Shown piece after piece: positions 1 through 4,999 of a stretch of 7,684 nt of DNA. This stretch comes from Oscillospiraceae bacterium (GTDB lineage Bacteria > Bacillota > Clostridia > Oscillospirales > Ruminococcaceae). Under the pieces are notes generated by a model. That model worked only from the letters and a program-made list of their open reading frames with translations, did not search any database and was not told the origin of the DNA. The DNA lies in the NCBI GenBank assembly GCA_017410745.1, contig JAFPPJ010000079.1, positions 1-7,684 on the forward strand, written 5' to 3'. Position 1 is the first letter of the stretch. Each line of letters starts with the position of its first letter. The translations under genes were made by a program, and so were the position numbers.

Positions 1-171
1 CTAATACAGCACTGCATTATACATCCCGGTCTGCGGAGCAGGAAACCGTGATCTTAATGCAATGTATACGTTAGCAATATAATATTAACAATAATATCCA
101 TAAATATTACATATTAAATATTAATATTATGATATAATATCATTAATTCAAACAGATTACAGGAGTCCACC
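1..171. other. AT-rich intergenic spacer upstream of the AraC-type gene
   Basis: No gene is supported here. Positions 3-74 could be read as the last 23 codons of an upstream plus-strand gene ending in TAG at 72-74, but this stretch is too short to judge. From about 75 to 150 the sequence is almost pure A/T with repeated AATATT/ATATTA words, which is typical of promoter and operator DNA in this group. It holds the candidate -10 box and palindrome listed separately and ends in the ribosome binding site AGGAG at 161-165. Confidence 0.5.
129..143. promoter_or_regulatory. 15-bp palindrome overlapping a candidate -10 box for the AraC-type gene
   Basis: ATGATAT-A-ATATCAT is a perfect inverted repeat around one central base. 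It contains TATAAT at 133-138, a consensus -10 hexamer lying 34 bases before the start codon. No good TTGACA-like -35 box is seen 16-18 bases upstream, so the promoter is either activator-dependent or only apparent in AT-rich DNA. A repressor or the regulator itself could bind the palindrome (inference); chance palindromes are common in A/T-only sequence. Confidence 0.35.
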
Positions 172-1338
172 ATGAATGATATAGACTACAGATATATCGG
201 CGATCTCTTCGGTGATATAACAGAGCTTCCCGTAAGGGTATATGACGGCGGCACTCAGATATACCGCTTCTTCAGGAGAGAGCTGTTAAGAGACCCCTTT
301 GAGCTTGTGAAGGATGATATCTTTTCCATAACATCCCATGTGTGCTATTATTTCAGCACAGATCTGTACTATTACGGCATAGTGAACAATAACGGCATAA
401 TCTTTGTGGCAGGCCCCTCCCGTGATTCACAGGATACCGATGAGAATGTGCGCAGCATCGCGCATAAGCTCGGGCTTTACAATGACGATGAGGACAGGTT
501 CGTCTACCAGATGCGCACGATACCGCAGGTATCCATCGAAAAGCTCATAGACAACCTGTGCATGATAAACTACTTCGTCAACGGCGAAAAGCTCAGGCCG
601 ACGGATATAGTCGAGTCCTTTTCCTCATCACAGGCTGTGGGCAGACTGCTCAGCGCAGAAGGCCCCGATGAGAACGAGGATATGGGCATGAGCTACTATT
701 CTACCGAGCAGATGATGAGGAATATAGTGCGCAGGGGAGATATCGAGGCCATAGACAGATTCTTCCCTCAGTTGTCGGATATGCCGCTGTATACCCTTGA
801 TGGGCAGAAGCATATCTTCATAGTCAGGACGGCAGCCGCCGCCCGTGCGGCGATACACGGCGGCATGGACACGCTCCGTGCATTCAAGGCCAGCGAAGAG
901 TTCATGCACCGCAGCGACAGTGCATCCGATCTTGCGGAGCTCACGATGCTGATGCAGGAGATGCTCAGGTTCTTCGCCGGCGAGGTCAGGATGCTAAGGG
1001 AGGGCTCGGTCTCATCAAGGCTCGTATACGATGTGGCGGGGTATATCAGGCAGCATATCTCCGAGCCCATAAGGACGGAGCAGATCGCGGATGCGCTGTA
1101 TCTTAGCCGCAGTCATCTCTCCCGCCGCTTCAGCAAGGAGACGGGCAAGACCATCAGCGAGTTCATCATGCTTGAAAAGATCGCCTCCGCCAAGCGGCAG
1201 CTGAGATATACCGAGAGACCTGTCACCGATATTTCCGACCTTCTCGGCTTTTCCTCACAGAGCCATTTCATACGGGTGTTCAGGAAATATACGGGCGAAA
1301 CGCCCCGCGAATACCGCAATAAATATGCAACAAGATGA
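172..1338 (+). CDS. AraC-family transcriptional regulator with unassigned N-terminal sensor region
   Basis: A 388-aa cytoplasmic DNA-binding regulator. The C-terminal ~100 residues (about 288-386) are a classic double helix-turn-helix AraC/XylS domain. The first HTH lies around IRTEQIADALYLSRSHLSRR (300-319). The second lies around DISDLLGFSSQSHFIRVFRK (353-372), followed by the family signature YTGETPREYR at 373-382. The first ~280 residues have no recognised ligand domain: a region rich in aromatic residues and beta strands (about 20-82, with FVAGPSRD at 78-85), then a mostly helical linker. There is no signal peptide or membrane segment, so any ligand is probably sensed in the cytosol. The ATG at 172 is chosen because AGGAG (161-165) lies 6 bases upstream. 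The target is unknown; the unit beginning at 1521, 182 bp downstream on the same strand, is a candidate along with autoregulation (inference). The family call is secure; the effector is not. Confidence 0.93.
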   Translation: MNDIDYRYIGDLFGDITELPVRVYDGGTQIYRFFRRELLRDPFELVKDDIFSITSHVCYYFSTDLYYYGIVNNNGIIFVAGPSRDSQDTDENVRSIAHKLGLYNDDEDRFVYQMRTIPQVSIEKLIDNLCMINYFVNGEKLRPTDIVESFSSSQAVGRLLSAEGPDENEDMGMSYYSTEQMMRNIVRRGDIEAIDRFFPQLSDMPLYTLDGQKHIFIVRTAAAARAAIHGGMDTLRAFKASEEFMHRSDSASDLAELTMLMQEMLRFFAGEVRMLREGSVSSRLVYDVAGYIRQHISEPIRTEQIADALYLSRSHLSRRFSKETGKTISEFIMLEKIASAKRQLRYTERPVTDISDLLGFSSQSHFIRVFRKYTGETPREYRNKYATR

Positions 1339-1360
1339 TGTTGTGATTTTGTACAATAAA

Positions 1361-1386
1361 ACAGTGTTCACAAACTGTATTTTTAA
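1361..1386 (+). terminator. Weak possible terminator or operator after the AraC-type gene
   Basis: ACAGT (1361-1365) and ACTGT (1374-1378) form a short inverted repeat around an 8-base centre, followed by ATTTTTAA. A 5-bp stem with little G/C is poor for a Rho-independent terminator. The same imperfect 18-bp dyad (ACAGTGTTCACAAACTGT) could instead be a protein-binding site for control of the downstream unit. Confidence 0.25.
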
Positions 1387-1422
1387 AACACATCACAAAT
1401 ATATAATTTGCTGTCACAGATG

Positions 1423-1431
1423 TGCTATACT
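1423..1431 (+). promoter_or_regulatory. Candidate extended -10 promoter for the deaminase-like/sensor unit
   Basis: TGCTATACT matches an extended -10 element (TG, one base, then TATACT, 5 of 6 to consensus). No convincing -35 box sits 17 bases upstream, which is tolerated at extended -10 promoters. Transcription would begin near 1438 and leave a leader of about 80 bases containing the hairpin at 1475-1494. TATAAT at 1402-1407 is a second, less well supported -10 candidate. Confidence 0.4.
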
Positions 1432-1474
1432 TTATGAATGATTTATGATAAAATATTATCTGTAGACAGGTCTT

Positions 1475-1494
1475 ATGATCTGTTGGCAGATCAT
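1475..1494 (+). promoter_or_regulatory. 5' leader hairpin upstream of the deaminase-like gene
   Basis: ATGATCTG (1475-1482), loop TTGG, CAGATCAT (1487-1494) is a perfect 8-bp stem. It ends 9 bases before the Shine-Dalgarno region (1504-1513). A second AGATCA at 1497-1502 could pair with TGATCT (1476-1481) instead, so two mutually exclusive folds are possible, the second reaching to the edge of the ribosome site. No T-run follows, so it is not a terminator. It may stabilise the mRNA or tune translation, or be a DNA operator (inference). Confidence 0.45.
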
Positions 1495-1520
1495 TTAGAT
1501 CACAGGAAGGTGGTAATATT

Positions 1521-2039
1521 ATGACCTTTGATGCTATCTACAGTTCCGCAATGGATGTTCTTAATAAACTTTCCGCTTATGAAAGGTTCGGGCCGGAGAC
1601 TACGGTATGTGTTCTGAGCACACGCTCGGGCAGGATTTTTTATGGTGTGAGCCGTGTGGAGACTGTGAACGGTATGCCTATGGAGGTACACGCGGAGATA
1701 ATTGCATTCCGTGAAATGCAGGCAATGGGTGAGACAGCAGTGGAGACGCTCATACTTCTGAGCGCGGTAGACCGCAGCCCTCTTATCCCGTGTCCTAACT
1801 GCGCTATGTTCATAATGCAGTCGGGCGACAATGCTTCCACTACGGTGGCGCTCCCCGACAGGATGATAAGGCTCTCTGAGATCGCAGGGACTCCCGCTAA
1901 GAAGCCTGTGGCTTCAAAGGGCAGTCTCCTCAAGGACAAGGTAGGCGACCTTATGAGCGTTATGGAGGACGAGGACGACGAAGATGAGGACATCGAAGAG
2001 GAGAAGCCCAAGAAGAAAAAGCTCTTCGGTCTCTTCTGA
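1521..2039 (+). CDS. Divergent cytidine deaminase-fold protein with charged C-terminal tail
   Basis: A 172-aa protein. Residues 1-122 align along the whole length of bacterial cytidine deaminases from memory of the B. subtilis enzyme. H57-A58-E59 matches the zinc ligand and catalytic glutamate of the (C/H)AE motif, and P90-C91-x-x-C94 matches the second zinc motif, so a zinc hydrolytic deaminase site is intact. Several nucleoside-recognition features are changed: the usual NxEN stretch before the HAE motif reads RVET at 45-48, and PCxxCR is PCPNCA. The substrate may therefore not be cytidine. Residues 123-172 are an extra tail: a linker, an acidic run (149-161, 12 of 13 Asp/Glu), then KPKKKKLFGLF at the C-terminus. 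The start is supported by AAGGTGG (1507-1513) 7 bases upstream. The sensor gene follows after 74 bp and is probably co-transcribed. The fold is fairly sure; the substrate is unknown. Confidence 0.78.
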   Translation: MTFDAIYSSAMDVLNKLSAYERFGPETTVCVLSTRSGRIFYGVSRVETVNGMPMEVHAEIIAFREMQAMGETAVETLILLSAVDRSPLIPCPNCAMFIMQSGDNASTTVALPDRMIRLSEIAGTPAKKPVASKGSLLKDKVGDLMSVMEDEDDEDEDIEEEKPKKKKLFGLF

Positions 2040-2113
2040 TACGACGTTGTCGGTTCGCGTATGCATCATGACATCAGCTGCGCAAATTTTCTCAAAAGAA
2101 AGAAGGATAAGCA

Positions 2114-3718
2114 ATGAGTAAGTCCAAGAAGAAAGACAAGCAGAGCTCTTCAGCTCTTAACCGAATACTGATAATCCAGCTCATAGTAATACTCGGTCTT
2201 TCACTGTTCATAACCAACGCGGTCAGCAAGGCGACCCGTCAGAACACCATCGAGCATCTGACATCCATCGCCGATGAGCGTGCCCAGATCGTCAAGACCT
2301 ATGTGCAGAATTCGGAGAATACGCTCAAGGCTTTTGCAAAGGCTAAGCAGGTATCAGACCTGCTCGCATACTCCAAGCAGTACGACCTTGCCACACTTAC
2401 CGATCCCGAGACCCCTGCCGAAAACAAAGATCCCGCAGGCAAGGAAGCACAGGCAGTCGCTCAGAAGTTCACCACCGATTTCGGCAACGATATCGAAAAT
2501 CTTGAGGGTCTGTGGATAGGCTCATGGGATACACACGTTATGACACATACCAATCCTGCTCTTCCCGAAAGCGGAATGCAGACCAGAAAGGATCTGGCTA
2601 AGCAGCAGGAGCTCCAGAACGCGATGAGAAACGGCCGCGGCGGTCTCTATGACACAGGCTTCATCATTTCTCCGGGTTCCGGCAAGCAGTGTCTCTCCAT
2701 GTATCAGGCTGTATATGATGACAACGGCAATCCTATGGGATTTGCAGGTCTCGGTATATTCACATCCGGCGTTATCGAAACTCTCGACAGCGTGCCTATG
2801 AAGGGCGTTGAGCACTCTACCTACAAGATGGTAGATGCCAAGAGCGGCAACTACATCTTCGGCGTGGCTGAGGATCAGATCAATACCCAGACCGACAACC
2901 AGAACATACTTGCTCTGTGCTCGCAGTACAGCGGCACATCCCAGGAGGTCACAGGCAACTTCACCTACAGACAGGGCGGCAAGCAGTATATATCCATATG
3001 GACATACATCCCCGAGTATGACTGGATAATCCTCATAGATGATGATACCGCAGAGGCATTCTCCCTCATGAGAACGATGATAATCTACCTCGCTATATTC
3101 GGCGTAGTTATCATAAGCCTTATCGTTGTGTTCAACATCATCACCAAGAGACAGGAAAAGGTAAATCAGAAGCTCGTATCCACCATCGCAAAGAACAACA
3201 TGACCAAAAAGTCCCTCAATACCGCTATGTTCAACGACGTTCTCACAGGAGCAAGCAACCGTGTAAGCTTCTCGATGAATGCCGAGAAGATGGGCGATGC
3301 GGAAAGATACTTCGTTATGTTCAACATAGCAGCTTTCAGTGATATCAATACCGTATACGGCAACGATGCCGGCGACCTTATCCTCGTAAACACCGTAAAT
3401 ACCCTCAAGGAATACTTCCCCGACAAGGAGATATACCGTACAGGTTCCGATGAGTTCATCGTTGATATCCCCGCAGAGGGCGACTTCGCAGAGCTCAACG
3501 CAGTAATGGACAAGGTAAATATCGCATTCAGAATGCTGGTCGTTCCCTTCGAGCTCGAAGACGGCACGAATGTATATCCTAAGTACAAGATAGCAGTAGT
3601 TAAGAAGGGCAACGGAATAGACAGCTCCATCATAGCTACGCTCAAGGATATGACCAACAAGACAGGCGAAGCTACATACGGTCTGATCGATTTCCTCGAT
3701 CTCGATGCAGCAATGTAA
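2114..3718 (+). CDS. Membrane dCache sensor protein with degenerate GGDEF domain
   Basis: A 534-aa protein with a Lys-rich cytoplasmic N-terminus (1-10), a membrane helix (about 18-36), an extracellular Cache-type ligand domain (about 40-310) and a second membrane helix (about 321-341). A short linker leads to a cytoplasmic GGDEF-like domain (about 370-530). The Cache region has features usual in clostridial dCache sensors: WIGSWDTHVMTHTNP at 134-148, ISPGSGK at 185-191 and YDDNGNPMGFAGLGIF at 201-216. The GGDEF domain keeps DVLTGASNR (375-383) and F-[ND]-[IV]-x(2)-F-type spacing, but the signature is GSDEF (444-448). The first metal-binding Asp is replaced by Asn404, the following Asp by Ala, and no RxxD inhibitory site is present. 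The usual SxGIA and AD-x-A-x-Y-x-A-K elements near the end are also gone. Cyclic-di-GMP synthesis is therefore doubtful; signalling by binding a nucleotide or partner is more likely (inference). Ribosome site AGAAGGA (2101-2107) lies 6 bases before ATG. Confidence 0.85.
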   Translation: MSKSKKKDKQSSSALNRILIIQLIVILGLSLFITNAVSKATRQNTIEHLTSIADERAQIVKTYVQNSENTLKAFAKAKQVSDLLAYSKQYDLATLTDPETPAENKDPAGKEAQAVAQKFTTDFGNDIENLEGLWIGSWDTHVMTHTNPALPESGMQTRKDLAKQQELQNAMRNGRGGLYDTGFIISPGSGKQCLSMYQAVYDDNGNPMGFAGLGIFTSGVIETLDSVPMKGVEHSTYKMVDAKSGNYIFGVAEDQINTQTDNQNILALCSQYSGTSQEVTGNFTYRQGGKQYISIWTYIPEYDWIILIDDDTAEAFSLMRTMIIYLAIFGVVIISLIVVFNIITKRQEKVNQKLVSTIAKNNMTKKSLNTAMFNDVLTGASNRVSFSMNAEKMGDAERYFVMFNIAAFSDINTVYGNDAGDLILVNTVNTLKEYFPDKEIYRTGSDEFIVDIPAEGDFAELNAVMDKVNIAFRMLVVPFELEDGTNVYPKYKIAVVKKGNGIDSSIIATLKDMTNKTGEATYGLIDFLDLDAAM

Positions 3719-3719
3719 C

Positions 3720-3745
3720 ATCAGCGATACCATCGTAACGCTGAT
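3720..3745. repeat. Inverted repeat immediately after the sensor gene stop codon
   Basis: ATCAGCG (3720-3726) and CGCTGAT (3739-3745) form a perfect 7-bp stem with a 12-base loop, starting one base after the stop codon. No T-run follows. An internal CGAT/ATCG pairing is possible within it. It is probably part of the 3' end structure of the sensor mRNA. Confidence 0.4.
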
Positions 3746-3750
3746 AGCCG

Positions 3751-3782
3751 GATACGCCCATCACATATGTGATGGGCGTATC
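3751..3782. terminator. Perfect 32-bp palindrome, probable terminator hairpin in the convergent region
   Basis: GATACGCCCATCACAT (3751-3766) is followed directly by its exact reverse complement (3767-3782). The RNA would fold into a G/C-rich stem of about 14 bp with a small AU loop at its tip. On the plus strand it is followed by TGTTTCTG, a mediocre T-tract. On the minus strand what follows is not T-rich. Its place between two converging genes fits transcription termination, chiefly of the forward unit. Confidence 0.6.
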
Positions 3783-3794
3783 TGTTTCTGAATG

Positions 3795-3832
3795 GGACTG
3801 TCACCCGATACGCATGACAGTCCTTATTATTT
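3795..3832 (+). terminator. Rho-independent terminator, forward direction
   Basis: GGACTGTCA (3795-3803) pairs perfectly with TGACAGTCC (3815-3823) across an 11-base loop. TTATTATTT (3824-3832) follows, seven T in nine, so it reads best as a terminator of the forward sensor unit, backing up the palindrome before it. In the minus direction the hairpin also lies just past the potassium channel stop codon, but what follows there is not T-rich. The loop contains GATACGC, which could pair with GCGTATC at 3776-3782. Confidence 0.6.
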
Positions 3833-3847
3833 GCGTTTCGGAAGCGG

Positions 3848-4570
3848 TCAGTCTTTCTTGTTCTCCTCTTCAAGGGCGGTCATATATCCGGCGGTCACGA
3901 TGCCCGCAGGCAGCGCTATGATCGCTATGCCGAATATGGATGATATCATTGTGATGATGCGCCCCGCCGTAGTGACGGGGTATATATCGCCGTATCCTAC
4001 CGTGGTCAGTGATACGGTCGCCCAGTATACAGCGTCAAAGAAGCTGCCGAAGGTGTCCGACTCCACATTGAATATCACCAGCGCAGATATGAGTATATAT
4101 CCGAAGGCGAGGGTACATACCGCGATAAGTGCATCCTTTGAGTTCTTTATGACCTTTGTGATGATGGATATGCTCTTTGAATAGCGGAACATCTTGAATA
4201 TGCGGAATACTCTGAATGTCCTGAATATCCTCACCAGCTTGAACAGCTTGAAGCCCTGATGTATGGCGGTAAGAGTGGGAAGGATGGACAGCAGGTCGAT
4301 GATCGCAAGGGGAGTGAGTGGGTATATGAAGAACGCCACTGCGCGCTTGTCATTGAGCTTGTAATCGGCAGTGACAAGGCGCAGCAGATAGTCTATGACG
4401 AACAGTACCGTCGTGACCACGTCTATCACGATGAATACATCGTTTGACTGCTTGAATGCCAGCGGGAACACGCTCATTACTATCGCCACGAGCATAGTGA
4501 AGTCATATGCGAAGCTGAGCTTGTCGCCGTTTTGTGATACCTCGATTATCTCATACAGACGTTTCCTCAT
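3848..4570 (-). CDS. Voltage-gated-type potassium channel (6-TM)
   Basis: A 240-aa integral membrane protein of the voltage-gated ion channel superfamily that should let K+ cross the cytoplasmic membrane as a tetramer. Hydrophobic segments fit S1 (about 22-40), S2 (44-66), S3 (78-98), S4 (107-130), S5 (about 145-168), pore helix (177-189) and S6 (202-228). The selectivity filter is TVGYGD (190-195), exact for K+. S4 has a basic residue at every third position: K108, K111, R114, R117, R120, R123, K126, R129. Acidic partners sit in S2 (D60) and S3 (D92). The length is like other compact bacterial Kv channels; there is no added RCK or cyclic-nucleotide domain, and the C-terminus is a short charged tail (EEENKKD). 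Ribosome site GAGGTGG (4575-4581) lies 4 bases from ATG. Upstream, a terminator-like hairpin separates it from the zinc-ribbon gene, so expression may rely on read-through. Confidence 0.92.
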   Translation of the reverse strand: MRKRLYEIIEVSQNGDKLSFAYDFTMLVAIVMSVFPLAFKQSNDVFIVIDVVTTVLFVIDYLLRLVTADYKLNDKRAVAFFIYPLTPLAIIDLLSILPTLTAIHQGFKLFKLVRIFRTFRVFRIFKMFRYSKSISIITKVIKNSKDALIAVCTLAFGYILISALVIFNVESDTFGSFFDAVYWATVSLTTVGYGDIYPVTTAGRIITMISSIFGIAIIALPAGIVTAGYMTALEEENKKD

Positions 4571-4583
4571 ATATCCACCTCGT

Positions 4584-4617
4584 TAGAAAAGTGCCCCGCC
4601 GTAAACGCGGCGGGGCA
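4584..4617 (-). terminator. Terminator-like hairpin between the zinc-ribbon and potassium channel genes
   Basis: Read on the minus strand, TGCCCCGCCG, loop CGTTTA, CGGCGGGGCA (together 4592-4617) is a perfect 10-bp, very G/C-rich stem followed by CTTTTCTAA. This is a good Rho-independent terminator except that the T-run is short. It starts 9 bases after the zinc-ribbon stop codon and ends just ahead of the channel gene's ribosome site, leaving no room for an ordinary promoter between. Confidence 0.7.
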
Positions 4618-4626
4618 TATCCGTTA

Positions 4627-4977
4627 TCAAAGATTTGAACCGCATTTGGAGCAGAACGAATTGGAATAGATATTCGCTGCTCCGCATACAGGACACCTGC
4701 GGGATGCACCCGTATGTTCCTTGGTGATATCAATGCGGCTCTCAGCCTTCTTGATCTCTTCTATCTTAGCCTTGATGTTGCCCGTCTCATCAGAGCCGCT
4801 GCTGTACATCTCATAGCATATCTTTCCGAGCTCGTAGAACTTCCTGCGAAGCTCCATCTCCTCCTTGGCACGATTCGCGTATGCCTTGGAAACGTTGAGC
4901 GCCTTGCTTGCGGTGTCGCCCACCATCTTCAGGGCTGAACCCGAAACAGCCAGGATCTTTTCTGCCTGTTCATTCAT
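4627..4977 (-). CDS. Small coiled-coil protein with C-terminal zinc ribbon
   Basis: A 116-aa soluble protein of unknown function. Residues 1-85 are almost entirely helix-forming and charged (for example AKEEMELRRKFYELGK at 37-52), probably amphipathic helices or a coiled coil. A short loop rich in Gly and Ser (60-66) splits the helices. The C-terminus is a zinc ribbon with CPVC (95-98) and CSKC (109-112), four Cys able to hold one zinc ion. No membrane segment or signal is visible, so it is probably cytoplasmic. The ATG is well fixed by AAAGGAG (4985-4991) 7 bases upstream. The gene starts 22 bp after the L,D-transpeptidase stop codon on the same strand, so it is co-transcribed with it, and a terminator-like hairpin follows. 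Similar short zinc-ribbon proteins occur in clostridia without a known role; acting as an adaptor for the neighbouring membrane proteins is only a guess. Confidence 0.8.
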   Translation of the reverse strand: MNEQAEKILAVSGSALKMVGDTASKALNVSKAYANRAKEEMELRRKFYELGKICYEMYSSGSDETGNIKAKIEEIKKAESRIDITKEHTGASRRCPVCGAANIYSNSFCSKCGSNL

Positions 4978-4999
4978 GATACCACTCCTTTCAAGTGAC

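Noticed and set aside
1..74. C-terminal end of an upstream plus-strand gene (frame closing at TAG 72-74)
   Set aside because: Only 23 codons are visible and no family feature can be recognised; the other frames are open for similar short lengths.
1367..1407. Promoter made of TTCACA (1367-1372) and TATAAT (1402-1407)
   Set aside because: The 29-base spacing is far beyond the 16-18 bases a sigma-70 type promoter accepts.
1965..2022. Purine-rich tract in the deaminase-like gene as a frameshift or assembly artefact
   Set aside because: The frame stays open through varied GAG/GAC/GAA/GAT codons and ends with a sensible Lys-rich tail, so it is a genuine acidic coding stretch.
2522..3733. 403-codon open frame on the minus strand, antisense to the sensor gene
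   Set aside because: It mirrors the strongly biased codon use of the real gene, has no ribosome site at its start, runs through the palindromic 3' region, and its translation shows no domain or sensible membrane pattern. The plus-strand protein has clear Cache and GGDEF features.
3720..3832. CRISPR-like or mobile-element end
   Set aside because: The repeats are inverted, not direct repeats with regular spacers, and no transposase, integrase or cas gene is nearby.
3792..4184. 130-codon plus-strand open frame over the potassium channel
   Set aside because: It overlaps the terminator hairpin and the S5-S6 coding region of an unambiguous K+ channel on the other strand; no ribosome site or family features.
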